From: Sediminibacterium ginsengisoli
GTDB lineage: Bacteria > Bacteroidota > Bacteroidia > Chitinophagales > Chitinophagaceae
Assembly: GCA_943324415.2 (NCBI GenBank)
Contig: CALPLN020000003.1
Coordinates: 1 to 34,503, forward strand
Length of the DNA stretch: 34,503 nucleotides
Direction of reading: 5' to 3'
The notes under the pieces are model-generated. The model ran no database searches, was not told the origin of the DNA, and was given only the letters and a program-made list of their open reading frames with translations. Shown here one piece after another: positions 1-8,951 of the stretch. Position 1 is the stretch's first letter. Each line of letters opens with the position of its first letter. Both the position numbers and the translations under genes were made by a program.

Positions 1-1
1 T

Positions 2-883
2 ACCCTAGGTCAGTTTGAAAAAATTAATTGGGCTACAGCAGTGTACTTTATTCGAGTAGAAATTGATCCGGAAAATCAATTACAATTTATTAGTATTGGA
101 CAACAACAAATTCAGTATGCCGCATATGCTTTTGCAGCAGACCGTGTATTGGCAGAAAATGTAGAAGGCGTTATGAGTATAACACAAGGAGGAACCGGGG
201 TGGCTAATTTATCCGCACTCAAGTCGTCTTTGCAAATTGATAAAGTCAATAATATTCCTGATAGTGCAAAAGCCTTAAGCAAGGCAATGGTGTTCACCCT
301 GAGTAATAAACTGGATAAAAAAGATACTGCTAGTCTGAGCAATAGAATTAACCAAAAACTGAATAAAGGTGAAATAAATGCCTTAGAGCTAAGTTCAGGC
401 TTGGGATTTCTTCCTTTTGAAATGTATTTTGGGGCATTTTCTGATTCAACCAAACAACTGGCGCTTGTCAATACTGCTACGGCAGTAAAATGGAGGGATA
501 CAAGTCATAACAATCAAATAGCGATTGGGCTTAACACCGGCCTTGATCCAACTAGAATCGTTCTTCATAAAGCAGGCCTCTATCTTGTACAATATACGAT
601 GCAGGTCAGTAATCCGCAGATGGCAAATGACGAAATCAGCATTTGGGTTCGTCGAAATGGGGACGCGTATCCTACTACACTAAAGCAGTTTCTAACTGGC
701 GCCGTAGGCGTCAAAAATATTTTTTCAGGATTGGCCATCATGCTCTTTGGAGAGGATGATTATCTAGAAGTGTTTTTTAGTGTAAAGCACAATCAAACAC
801 AATTATTAAAAACAAGTAAGCTATCCAATCCATCCAGGCCTTTCACCCCAAGTGCTCAAATTATATTATTTAGAATACAATAA
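2..883 (+). CDS. Surface protein with tail-fibre-like and C1q/TNF-like jelly-roll segments (5' partial)
   Basis: The frame is open to the left edge of the window, so this is the C-terminal part of a longer protein; the GTG at 41 is only the first internal start-like codon. The first visible residues (TLGQFEKINW, then VEIDP and QYAAYAFAADR) match a segment common in Bacteroidota secreted proteins, where it precedes variable C-terminal domains. Next comes a GGTGVANLSALK stretch followed by KVNNIPDSAKALS, a pattern common in phage tail-fibre and adhesin necks. The last roughly 150 residues alternate beta strands (GLYLVQYTMQV, ISIWVRRNGDAY, DDYLEVFFSV, PSAQIILFRIQ) in a way that suggests a C1q/TNF-like trimeric jelly roll. 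It is probably a trimeric surface or secreted adhesin; the ligand is unknown. No terminator is evident before the next gene. Confidence 0.7.
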   Translation, partial: TLGQFEKINWATAVYFIRVEIDPENQLQFISIGQQQIQYAAYAFAADRVLAENVEGVMSITQGGTGVANLSALKSSLQIDKVNNIPDSAKALSKAMVFTLSNKLDKKDTASLSNRINQKLNKGEINALELSSGLGFLPFEMYFGAFSDSTKQLALVNTATAVKWRDTSHNNQIAIGLNTGLDPTRIVLHKAGLYLVQYTMQVSNPQMANDEISIWVRRNGDAYPTTLKQFLTGAVGVKNIFSGLAIMLFGEDDYLEVFFSVKHNQTQLLKTSKLSNPSRPFTPSAQIILFRIQ

Positions 884-964
884 AGCAGGTCTAGTCCGTT
901 CATAAAATTTGTTTTTAAATACAAGCTAGCCTAGTTAACTTTAGTTTGAACAAAAAACAACACT

Positions 965-3649
965 ATGCGTCGAATTGTATCTCTGCTAAGTATTGTGCTA
1001 TTATTAAGTGTTCAACTTATTGCACAATCCATTCCAAATCCAAAAAGTCATTTTGGATTTAATATTGGTGACAATTATAAACTAGCCACATTTACTGCAA
1101 CAGAAGCTTATTTAAAAAAAATTGCTGCTAGTTCTAATAAAGTGAAGTTAACCACCATTGGTAAAACAGAGGAAGGCCGCAATCATTATATGATGATTGT
1201 CTCTAGTCCCGAAAATATCAAACAATTAGAGCGATATAAATCTATCTCCCAAAAACTTGCTAGGGCCGAATCATTGACAGACGCAGATGCCAAAACCTTA
1301 TCTAAAGACGGAAAAGCTGTAGTATGGATTGATGGTGGATTGCACGCAACAGAAGTGGTGGGAATTCATCAATGGATAGAAACAATGTATCAAATCATTA
1401 CGCGTCAAGATGAGGAAACAAAAAATATTTTAAAGAACACCATTATTTTATTTGTTCATGCCAATCCTGACGGACAGGAATTGGTATCCAATTGGTACAT
1501 GCGCAATGCAGATACTTTAAAAAGATCAACCAATGCATTACCAAGATTGTACCAAAAATATATTGGACATGATAACAATCGTGACTTTTTTATGATGAAC
1601 ATGAGTGAATCCAAAAACATGAGTCGTCAACAATATATTGAGTGGATGCCGCAGATTTTATACAATCATCATCAAACAGGACCAGCTGGAACGGTTGTTG
1701 CAGGCCCTCCTTACAGAGACCCATTCAATTACGTGTATAGTCCATTATTGATCACTAGCTTAGACGCAATGGGCGCTGCTATGAGTAGTCGTTTGAATGC
1801 GGAACAAAAACCAGGCTATACAATGAAGGGTGGATCGGTTTATTCTACCTGGTGGAATGGAGGATTGAGAACGACAGCATACTATCATAATATTGTAGGT
1901 ATTTTAACTGAGATCATTGGTAGTCCAACGCCTATGACTATTCCATTAGTGCCGCAAAGATTGATCCCGAACAGTGGCTTGCCTTATCCAATTGCGCCGC
2001 AAAAATGGTATTTCAAAAATTCTATAGATTATTCTATTTCATTAAATTATGCGGTATTGAACTATGCGGCAAGATACAAAGATGAAGTACTATTGAATAT
2101 GTACAAAATGGGTAAAGCAGCTATTGAAGCGGGCAACAGAGACAATTGGACACTTTCGCCGAATAAGGTAGAAATGTTGAATGAACAATTAAAGACAGAA
2201 AAAAGAGACCTTAGAGTTGACAGTGTTGCCTTCCAAAATTTTTCTAAAGTTTATAAGGCGCCAGGATTAAGAGATCCACGTGGCTATATTATTCCTGCTA
2301 ATCAAACAACAACTTCGGTTGCTTTTGTAAATATTTTAATTCAAAGCGGTATCCAAGTACACAAAGCAACGAACGATTTTGTTGTGAATGGAAAAAATTA
2401 TCCAGCAGGTTCTTATATTGTAAAAACCAATCAAGCATTTAGAGCCCATGTATTAGACATGTTTGATCCACAGGATCATCCAAATGATTTTTTATATCCA
2501 GGTGGACCACCAGTTCGCCCTTATGATGCAGCAGGCTGGACTCCGGCATATACGATGGGTATTGATTTTGACAGAATCTTAGACGATTTTAATGGCCCAT
2601 TTGAAACAATCCCTTACGGCCAAATTCAATCGGCAAAGAGTTCAATTTTTATTACAGCCAATAGTGCCAATAAATTTTATGCAATCAAATCCTATGACAA
2701 TAATAGTTTTGTTTTAGTCAATGATTTATTAAAATCAGGCAAAACAGTCTATAAAAATAAACTTGGTTTTTATTTCGATATGTCAAATGTATCGAATGAT
2801 AAAGAAGCGCTTGCAAAATCAGGAATTGTCGCTATTGCTATTGAAGCTTTACCAGCTGATGCAATTAAAATTGAAAAGCTAAAAATTGGTTTATGGGATC
2901 GTTATGGAGGTTCTATGCCATCTGGTTGGGTAAGATGGATTTTAGAACAACATCATTTTGATTTTAATTTAATCTATGCAAAAGAAATCAATGCGGGTAA
3001 TTTAAAAGATAAGTTTGATGTGATTGTTTTTGTAGATGGGGCGATTCCTTCGGTAGTTGCTGGTGCTGCTTCTCCCTATGAAGAAAAAGAACCAAGCTTA
3101 GACGAAATACCAACTGAATTTCATGCCATGGTTGGTAAAATCACTGCAGAAAAATCTGTGCCAGCATTAAGCACATTTATTGAAAATGGTGGAACGGTGG
3201 TGACTATCGGATCTAGTGCGAATCTTGCCTATCATTTAAACTTGCCAGTTAAAAATGCGATTGTTGAAATGAACAATGGAAAAGAAAGATCTTTGCCAGG
3301 CGAAAAATTTTACATTCCAGGCAGCATTTTACAAGTGGCTATTGAGCCATCTACTAAAGCCAACTGGGGAATGAAAAATAAAGCAGACGTCTATTTTAAC
3401 AATAGCCCTGTTTTTAAAGTGCAGCCAGATGCAATAGCCAATGGAAGCATCACTCCGCTTGCATGGTTTGCCTCAGATAAAACTTTGAGAAGTGGATGGG
3501 CTTTTGGACAAGCCTACTTGCAAGATGGTGTGGCTGCTTTTGAAGCAAAGGTTGGAAAAGGTAAATTGTTTGTATACGGACCCGAAATTACTTTTAGAGG
3601 TCAAACACACGGTACGTATAAAATGTTATTCAATCAATTGTATCGATAG
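965..3649 (+). CDS. Secreted M14-family zinc carboxypeptidase
   Basis: An 894-residue exported metallopeptidase of family M14, expected to remove residues from peptides outside the cytoplasm. Residues 1-21 form a signal peptide (hydrophobic core, then LIAQS). The zinc site is visible: H127 and E130 in GGLHATE and a third histidine in YNHHQTGP (235/236). The substrate-binding NNRDFF motif lies near 204-209 and the likely catalytic E316 in ILTEIIGSP. The peptidase domain fills about the first 400 residues. The C-terminal half contains a Rossmann-like stretch (IGLWDRYGG, then DVIVFVDG, about 640-690) reminiscent of the class I glutamine-amidotransferase-like domains in other large M14 proteins; that is inference. 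Possible -7 elements lie near 936-948, but no good bipartite promoter was found. The gene ends at a symmetric terminator shared with the convergent M24 gene. Confidence 0.88.
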   Translation: MRRIVSLLSIVLLLSVQLIAQSIPNPKSHFGFNIGDNYKLATFTATEAYLKKIAASSNKVKLTTIGKTEEGRNHYMMIVSSPENIKQLERYKSISQKLARAESLTDADAKTLSKDGKAVVWIDGGLHATEVVGIHQWIETMYQIITRQDEETKNILKNTIILFVHANPDGQELVSNWYMRNADTLKRSTNALPRLYQKYIGHDNNRDFFMMNMSESKNMSRQQYIEWMPQILYNHHQTGPAGTVVAGPPYRDPFNYVYSPLLITSLDAMGAAMSSRLNAEQKPGYTMKGGSVYSTWWNGGLRTTAYYHNIVGILTEIIGSPTPMTIPLVPQRLIPNSGLPYPIAPQKWYFKNSIDYSISLNYAVLNYAARYKDEVLLNMYKMGKAAIEAGNRDNWTLSPNKVEMLNEQLKTEKRDLRVDSVAFQNFSKVYKAPGLRDPRGYIIPANQTTTSVAFVNILIQSGIQVHKATNDFVVNGKNYPAGSYIVKTNQAFRAHVLDMFDPQDHPNDFLYPGGPPVRPYDAAGWTPAYTMGIDFDRILDDFNGPFETIPYGQIQSAKSSIFITANSANKFYAIKSYDNNSFVLVNDLLKSGKTVYKNKLGFYFDMSNVSNDKEALAKSGIVAIAIEALPADAIKIEKLKIGLWDRYGGSMPSGWVRWILEQHHFDFNLIYAKEINAGNLKDKFDVIVFVDGAIPSVVAGAASPYEEKEPSLDEIPTEFHAMVGKITAEKSVPALSTFIENGGTVVTIGSSANLAYHLNLPVKNAIVEMNNGKERSLPGEKFYIPGSILQVAIEPSTKANWGMKNKADVYFNNSPVFKVQPDAIANGSITPLAWFASDKTLRSGWAFGQAYLQDGVAAFEAKVGKGKLFVYGPEITFRGQTHGTYKMLFNQLYR

Positions 3650-3685
3650 TTATCCAGAGATAATTGGATAGCATACGATTAGACT

Positions 3686-3725
3686 AATAAAAAAAGGAGC
3701 TACAATTGTAGCTCCTTTTTTTATT
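3686..3725. terminator. Bidirectional intrinsic terminator between convergent peptidase genes
   Basis: A perfect 40-nt palindrome centred at 3705/3706. It has a GC-containing core (GGAGCTACAA and its complement) flanked by a seven-A run on the left and a seven-T run on the right, so it reads as hairpin plus U-tract on both strands. It lies between the 3' ends of the plus-strand M14 gene and the minus-strand M24 gene. Confidence 0.9.
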
Positions 3726-3732
3726 GTAGGTT

Positions 3733-5013
3733 TTATCCAAATGGTTGCTCGATAGAAATACTTTGTTTAGAAAAGTAATGTGGTCCATCTTCTGCGATAT
3801 ACAAGCAATCTTCTAAACGGATACCAAACTCTCCAGGAATTGAAATAGTTGGCTCATTGCTAAAACACATACCAACAGCCATTGGCGTTGTATTGCCCTT
3901 TACAAAATTTGTCCACTCATGCCCTTCTAAGCCAATACCGTGGCCTGTTCTGTGTGGAAGCCCTGGTAATTTATAATTGCGATTAAACCCTGCTTTTTCA
4001 ATGACTGCTCTTGCTGCAGCATCTACGACTTCACATGGTGCGCCAATTTTGATGGCTGCAAATGCTGCGTTTTGTGCTTCAAGTTCTATATTCCAAACAT
4101 CTGATTGTCTCTTTGTTGGTTTACCCACCACAATGGTTCTTGTGATATCAGAAGCATATCCTTCTACACTTGTGCCGCCATCTACCATCACAATATCTCC
4201 TTCATTGATCACTTGAGGTGTAATGCTACCGTGTGGCAATGCCGAATATTTACCCACCTGTACGGATGCACCGCCGCTATAGCCTAATTTTCTAAATGCA
4301 GCACTGATATTGCCGCTAAATTCAGATTGAGACATACCTGGTCGAATGGTTGCAAAAGCTGCTTGATACGCCTTAATCGTAATATCACTTGAATACTGCA
4401 TCAATGCAAGTTCTGCTTTTGACTTATACATTCTACAACCAGCAGTAACAGGAGTTGCGTCTACGATATCAAAGCCAGTTGCTAATTTTTTAACACCGTC
4501 TGCAATGAAAAAACGAACGCGTTCTTCCATACCAATTCTTTTATATTGAACACCTCGATCTTTAATAAGATTAAAAATCAATGCATATGGACTCTCGTGT
4601 TCTTCCCAGCATCTTACTTCATCACCAAATACTGGATTCAATAATTCCATCGCCCTGTCTTCTTCAAATTTTGGGCAGACATATGCAATGGCGCCTTTCG
4701 CTGGTATCACTACACCAAAAGTTCTTTCGCTTTGTCCCCAACGCATACCAGTGAAGTAAAAACAAGAAGCTGTTCCTTCTAAAAAAATGGCATCAATTTT
4801 TTCTTTAGCCATAATGTCTTGTGCCTTTGCAATTCTTTGTTTACGTTCTTCCACGGTAATAGGCACAACCCCTTCTTTCATTGGCGATAAGTCAATGATT
4901 GATTTTGGCATAGCGATATTATTTTCCCCTGCAATTAATTTGCCACTTAATCCTAACGCGCCTGCTGATAAAAAAGCAGTACTTAAAAATTTTCTTCTAT
5001 TTTGACTCATCAT
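3733..5013 (-). CDS. M24-family metallopeptidase (Xaa-Pro aminopeptidase-like), Tat-exported
   Basis: A 426-residue pita-bread-fold metallopeptidase. All five metal ligands of the M24 family are present: D278 (MVDGGT), D289 (ASDITRT), H358 (HRTGHG), E387 (SNEPTI) and E401 (RLEDCL). H261 in ALPHGS is the usual additional active-site histidine. The N-terminal half (about 55-195) matches the creatinase/prolidase N-domain. The N-terminus has a twin-arginine signature (QNRRKFLSTAFL followed by a short hydrophobic stretch), so the protein is probably exported folded, with metal loaded in the cytoplasm. The family cleaves Xaa-Pro bonds or related substrates; the exact substrate cannot be read here. 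ATG at 5013 or 5010 are both possible. It lies downstream of the GGT-like gene on the same strand with a 56-nt gap, so co-transcription is possible. Confidence 0.88.
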   Translation of the reverse strand: MMSQNRRKFLSTAFLSAGALGLSGKLIAGENNIAMPKSIIDLSPMKEGVVPITVEERKQRIAKAQDIMAKEKIDAIFLEGTASCFYFTGMRWGQSERTFGVVIPAKGAIAYVCPKFEEDRAMELLNPVFGDEVRCWEEHESPYALIFNLIKDRGVQYKRIGMEERVRFFIADGVKKLATGFDIVDATPVTAGCRMYKSKAELALMQYSSDITIKAYQAAFATIRPGMSQSEFSGNISAAFRKLGYSGGASVQVGKYSALPHGSITPQVINEGDIVMVDGGTSVEGYASDITRTIVVGKPTKRQSDVWNIELEAQNAAFAAIKIGAPCEVVDAAARAVIEKAGFNRNYKLPGLPHRTGHGIGLEGHEWTNFVKGNTTPMAVGMCFSNEPTISIPGEFGIRLEDCLYIAEDGPHYFSKQSISIEQPFG

Positions 5014-5069
5014 TTTATTTTTATTCGATAATTATTTTTAATTCCGATTCAACTAATTTCATTCGGAAA

Positions 5070-6992
5070 TTACCAAGCGATACCATAATCTTCTCCATGA
5101 TTTGAACTGCCACCCCACATTGATCCATGCTTCCAATCAAATAAGATAGCATTGATAGGACCACTAGTTCGATCATCGAATGTTAAATTATATCCTCTTG
5201 CTCTTAAGTCTTTTCGAACCCACTCCGAAACATTGTCATGCAATAATAAACTTCCTGGTCTTGGTTTTCTGTCCGCAACTTTTGAGCCCCCTAAAGAAAG
5301 CCAAAGTTGATTGGTATTGATGTTCGCCGCTTCTGATGCCTCTTGTACTGTCATACCAAACTCAACCATATTCAAAAAGTACTGTAATAAGTTTTGGTCT
5401 TGCGTATCGCCACCTTGAACACCAAAGGCCATAAAAGGCTTACCTTCTTTCAATGCAATACTAGGCGTTAAAGTGACTCTTGGTCTTTTACCTGGAGCCA
5501 CCACATTAAAAGGATTTTGTGTAGAATCCAATACAAAACTTTGCATACGTTGGCTCATCCCTACACCGGTGTTACCCGCAATGGTTGCTGGCAACCAGCC
5601 ACCACTTGGCGTGATAGAGACAACCCAACCTTCTTTATCCGCTGCTTCCACTGTAGTGGTACCTCTCCACAAGCGATCCATATAGTCTGCATCAATTGGT
5701 AATTTTTCATTTGGATTTAAAGCGGCCACCGTTCTTAAATCATGTGCAGGTGCGAATCCGGTTTTTGTTTTTCCCGTATCTACTGCAGGTTGAAATCCTT
5801 TTGCTTTTATTAAATCTAAATAAGGATTTGTTTTGCCTTCAAAAGGGTAAGGGTCTCCGGGGCCAGCGTTAGGATTGTTCATTGCCATATTGATCTCACT
5901 TGCTCTTTGTTTTGCATAGGCTTTACTCAATAAACCTTCCATTGGTTGGTTTTTAGAAAATTTAGGATCACCATAATAAAAATCACGATCTGCAAAACTT
6001 AAATTCATTGCTTGATAAATGGTATGAATATAATCTGCAGAATTGTACCCCATTTTTTTAAGGTCAAAATTTTCAACAATATTTAAAGCTTGTAATAATG
6101 AGGGTCCTTGAGTCCATGCTTGTAACTTGTATACATCAATCCCTTTATAGTTCACCATAGACGGTGCTTCTTCGGTAGGTCTCCAGTTTTTTAAATCTTC
6201 TTTTGTAATCAATCCCCCTTGCTCTTGAGCGCCTCTTACAAATTCATCTGCAATATCCCCTTTGTAAAAACGATCGTATGCTGCCCAAATAGCCTCTTTA
6301 CGAGACTTGCCTTTTTTCAATGCATCTTGTTCCGCATCTACCATTTTTTGCAAAGTGTTCAATAAGTCTTTTTGAACAAAAATCTCACCAGCTTCTGGTG
6401 CCTCACGTTTTTCTCCTAAATGTGGCAACAATACTTTTTTACTATACGGCCATGTTTTAATCATTGCTTTACCACGCTCAATGCTATTCGCAGTTTGTGC
6501 ATCAATTGGATAACCCGCAGCCAAGTTCATCGCTGGTGCCAACACTTCCTTCAAACTCATTGTGCCATAATTGGCTAACATCAAACAGATACCACCAGGT
6601 GTTCCTGGAGTGGTTGCCGCGAGAGGTCCATATTCTGGAGGGAAACTATATCCCTTTCCTTTAAAAAATTCTGGTGTAGCACCTGTTGGCGCAAAACCCA
6701 TTGCACTAATCGCAATTACTTTTTTTGTATTGGGATTGTAAATCAATGCCTGTGTTTCTCCACCCCAACTTAACACATCCCACATCGTACAAGTTGCTGC
6801 TAACATAGCAATAGACGCATCTACTGCGTTGCCGCCTTTTTGAAAAATCATTGACCCTGCGGTAGCAGCCAAAGGTTTACCCGTGATGGCTACCCAGTCT
6901 TTACCGTGTAGCGGCGGTTTTTGAGTTTGTTGTGCTATTGCATTTGTCAAACAAAACGTTGTTAAAACAAGTGTTACGATGTACTTTTTCAT
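5070..6992 (-). CDS. Gamma-glutamyltransferase-like Ntn hydrolase, secreted
   Basis: A protein of 640 residues from ATG 6992, chosen because it starts a clean signal peptide (MKKYIVTLVL to NAIAQ); an in-frame ATG 30 nt upstream gives a poor N-terminus. Conserved GGT landmarks are GNAVDASIA near the N-terminus, AATTPGTPGG, and the self-processing region WRGTTTVEAAD, where Thr445 is the expected nucleophile after autocleavage. Classic GGTs have a TTH followed by VSLTQS and a RPLSSMSP motif; here these read TTT, VSITPS and RPRVTLTP. Autoprocessing may be kept, but the substrate pocket and oxyanion region differ, so the gamma-glutamyl substrate is uncertain. It is divergent from the D-aminoacylase-like gene and lies upstream of the M24 peptidase, suggesting joint use of peptides or modified amino acids. 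Confidence 0.85.
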   Translation of the reverse strand: MKKYIVTLVLTTFCLTNAIAQQTQKPPLHGKDWVAITGKPLAATAGSMIFQKGGNAVDASIAMLAATCTMWDVLSWGGETQALIYNPNTKKVIAISAMGFAPTGATPEFFKGKGYSFPPEYGPLAATTPGTPGGICLMLANYGTMSLKEVLAPAMNLAAGYPIDAQTANSIERGKAMIKTWPYSKKVLLPHLGEKREAPEAGEIFVQKDLLNTLQKMVDAEQDALKKGKSRKEAIWAAYDRFYKGDIADEFVRGAQEQGGLITKEDLKNWRPTEEAPSMVNYKGIDVYKLQAWTQGPSLLQALNIVENFDLKKMGYNSADYIHTIYQAMNLSFADRDFYYGDPKFSKNQPMEGLLSKAYAKQRASEINMAMNNPNAGPGDPYPFEGKTNPYLDLIKAKGFQPAVDTGKTKTGFAPAHDLRTVAALNPNEKLPIDADYMDRLWRGTTTVEAADKEGWVVSITPSGGWLPATIAGNTGVGMSQRMQSFVLDSTQNPFNVVAPGKRPRVTLTPSIALKEGKPFMAFGVQGGDTQDQNLLQYFLNMVEFGMTVQEASEAANINTNQLWLSLGGSKVADRKPRPGSLLLHDNVSEWVRKDLRARGYNLTFDDRTSGPINAILFDWKHGSMWGGSSNHGEDYGIAW

Positions 6993-7096
6993 AGTTTCAT
7001 TATTGGTCCAATGAAAATACATTTTTTATGAATAATAAATAAAAATGAATGACAAATGGAGCGGGATTCAGTAAATTGAGTAGACAAAATATGTTT

Positions 7097-8665
7097 ATGA
7101 AAAATATCCTTCTAGGCATCGCCTTCGTTTTTACTGTGCTACAAACAAATGCACAAAATGCAGACTTTATCATTCGAAACGGAAAACTAATTGATGGCAC
7201 AGGAAATCAATGGCAATATAAAGATGTTGCAATCATAGGTAACAAGATTGTTGCCGTGGGCAATTTAAAAAACTGGAAAGCAACAAGAGAGATGGATGCG
7301 ACAGGATTGATTGTTGCACCTGGTTTTATTGATGTGCACGGCCATTTGGAAGGAGGAGAAACAAGAAATCCTTTGGCAAGCAATTTTCTCTATGATGGTG
7401 TAACAACAGTGGTGACGGGTAACTGTGGCGGATCCGCAGATAACTTAAATACCTATTTTAATCAACTTGACTCCATCGGGATGTCCATCAATATTGCCTC
7501 CTTAATTGGACACAATACCATTCGTAAACAAGTGATGGGCACTGCGAACAGACATGCAACCGAAGCAGAGCTACAACAAATGGAAAAAATTGCAGCGCAA
7601 GCCATGAAAGACGGTGCTGTTGGTATGTCAACTGGTTTAATCTATATTCCCGGAACCTATGCCCCAACAGACGAAGTGGTACGCATCGCTAAAGTGATTG
7701 CTGCAAATGGAGGCGTGTACGCCTCACATATTCGTAACGAAGAAAACCAAGTGGTAGATGCAGTGAACGAAGCGATTCATATTGGAAGAGCAGCGAAAAT
7801 ACCGGTAGAAATTTCGCATTTTAAAATTAGTGGTCAAAACAATTGGGGCAGGAGCAAAGAAACGATTCCATTGGTGGTCAATGCAAGAAAGGAGGGTATT
7901 GATGTAACGATAGATCAATATCCTTATACTGCTAGTAGCACGCAGTTAAGTGTGCTATTGCCAGACTGGGTTTTATCAGATGGACAGGATTCCATTTTTG
8001 CAAGATTAAAAAATCCAATCATTCGGAAAAAAGTGGCCAATGAAATTATTGGTATTTTAAAAGAAAGGGGCATCAAGCATTTTACTTACGCAGTAGTCGC
8101 CAATTACAAAGCAGATAGTACTTATAATGGAATGGATATTGAAGCCATTAATATATTAAGAGGAAACAAACATAAAGCAATAGACGAAGCAGAAACAATC
8201 ATTCAAATGATGGAACAAGGTGGAGCACAGATGATTTACCATGGTATGAACGAATCGGATGTCAAAGCCATTATGCAATATCCTTTTAACATGTTTGCAA
8301 GTGATGCTGGCATTGCAATGAAAGGGTATGGTAAACCACATCCAAGAGCATATGGGACCAATTCGCGCGTATTAGGAAGATATGTCAGAGACATGGGGGT
8401 GTTGAGCTTGGAAGAAGCGATAAGAAGAATGACCTCCCTGCCTGCGACTAAATTCAATATCGACAAGAGGGGTGTGATACAAGAAGGTCATTTTGCAGAC
8501 ATTGTTGTGTTTGATGCCAACGAGGTAACGGATATGGCCACCTTTTCTGATTCACACCAATATGCTAAAGGCTTTAAATACATCTGGGTAAACGGTGCAT
8601 TGAGTATGGACCAATCGATTCAGGTGCCTATCAAAAAGGGCATCTCGATTAGAAAATCACAGTAA
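7097..8665 (+). CDS. N-acyl-D-amino-acid deacylase-family amidohydrolase, secreted
   Basis: A protein of 522 residues from ATG 7097, which gives a good signal peptide (MKNILLGIAF to TNAQN). ATG 7091, two codons upstream, is equally possible; the longer frame from 7049 adds a non-signal-like extension. Metal-binding features of the D-aminoacylase branch of the amidohydrolase superfamily are present: H81 and H83 (DVHGHLEGG), C110 (TGNCGG), H211 (ASHIRNE), H241 (EISHFK) and D403 (FASDAGIAM). They are followed by the family signature PHPRAYGTNSRVLGRYVRD. Members release free D-amino acids from N-acyl-D-amino acids or act on related acylated dipeptides. Divergent from the GGT-like gene across about 100 nt. 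No terminator hairpin is seen after the stop. Confidence 0.87.
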   Translation: MKNILLGIAFVFTVLQTNAQNADFIIRNGKLIDGTGNQWQYKDVAIIGNKIVAVGNLKNWKATREMDATGLIVAPGFIDVHGHLEGGETRNPLASNFLYDGVTTVVTGNCGGSADNLNTYFNQLDSIGMSINIASLIGHNTIRKQVMGTANRHATEAELQQMEKIAAQAMKDGAVGMSTGLIYIPGTYAPTDEVVRIAKVIAANGGVYASHIRNEENQVVDAVNEAIHIGRAAKIPVEISHFKISGQNNWGRSKETIPLVVNARKEGIDVTIDQYPYTASSTQLSVLLPDWVLSDGQDSIFARLKNPIIRKKVANEIIGILKERGIKHFTYAVVANYKADSTYNGMDIEAINILRGNKHKAIDEAETIIQMMEQGGAQMIYHGMNESDVKAIMQYPFNMFASDAGIAMKGYGKPHPRAYGTNSRVLGRYVRDMGVLSLEEAIRRMTSLPATKFNIDKRGVIQEGHFADIVVFDANEVTDMATFSDSHQYAKGFKYIWVNGALSMDQSIQVPIKKGISIRKSQ

Positions 8666-8951
8666 AGTGAATCTTTTTTTTAAAAATATTTTTTCAAATG
8701 TTAAAATTGACTTTAAAATCATGTTAATCAAGCATATAGGTTTAAAAAAAATATTTTTTGACTAAAAAGTTAAACAAAAAAAATTTACCTAATCAGTTGA
8801 TTCAATGCAGTTTAGTAAATAATCAATGATGCAACACGGAATTGTGCTGTTAATATTTTTAACATATTGTACTAAAACTTAACAAACAATTATTATAAAT
8901 TGATGTTATTACTAACGATTGTTATAACCAAGTTCACCAAATCTCCACAAT
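8666..8951 (+). promoter_or_regulatory. Very AT-rich 5' region of the rhodopsin gene with two short inverted repeats
   Basis: A 286-nt gene-free stretch rich in A and T runs. I found no exact TTTG/TAnnTTTG promoter; weak partial matches such as TAGGTTTA near 8737 lack a correctly spaced upstream element. Two short inverted repeats stand out: TGTTAA-5 nt-TTAACA at 8848-8864 and CAATT-6 nt-AATTG at 8887-8902. Either could be a regulator site, but in DNA this AT-rich chance occurrence is likely. The rhodopsin promoter must lie here or further upstream. Confidence 0.4.

Noticed and set aside
3977..4287. Plus-strand open frames inside the M24 gene
   Set aside because: They lack starts in context, domains and conserved patterns, and lie wholly within a well-supported minus-strand gene. 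The same holds for other antisense frames inside long genes.
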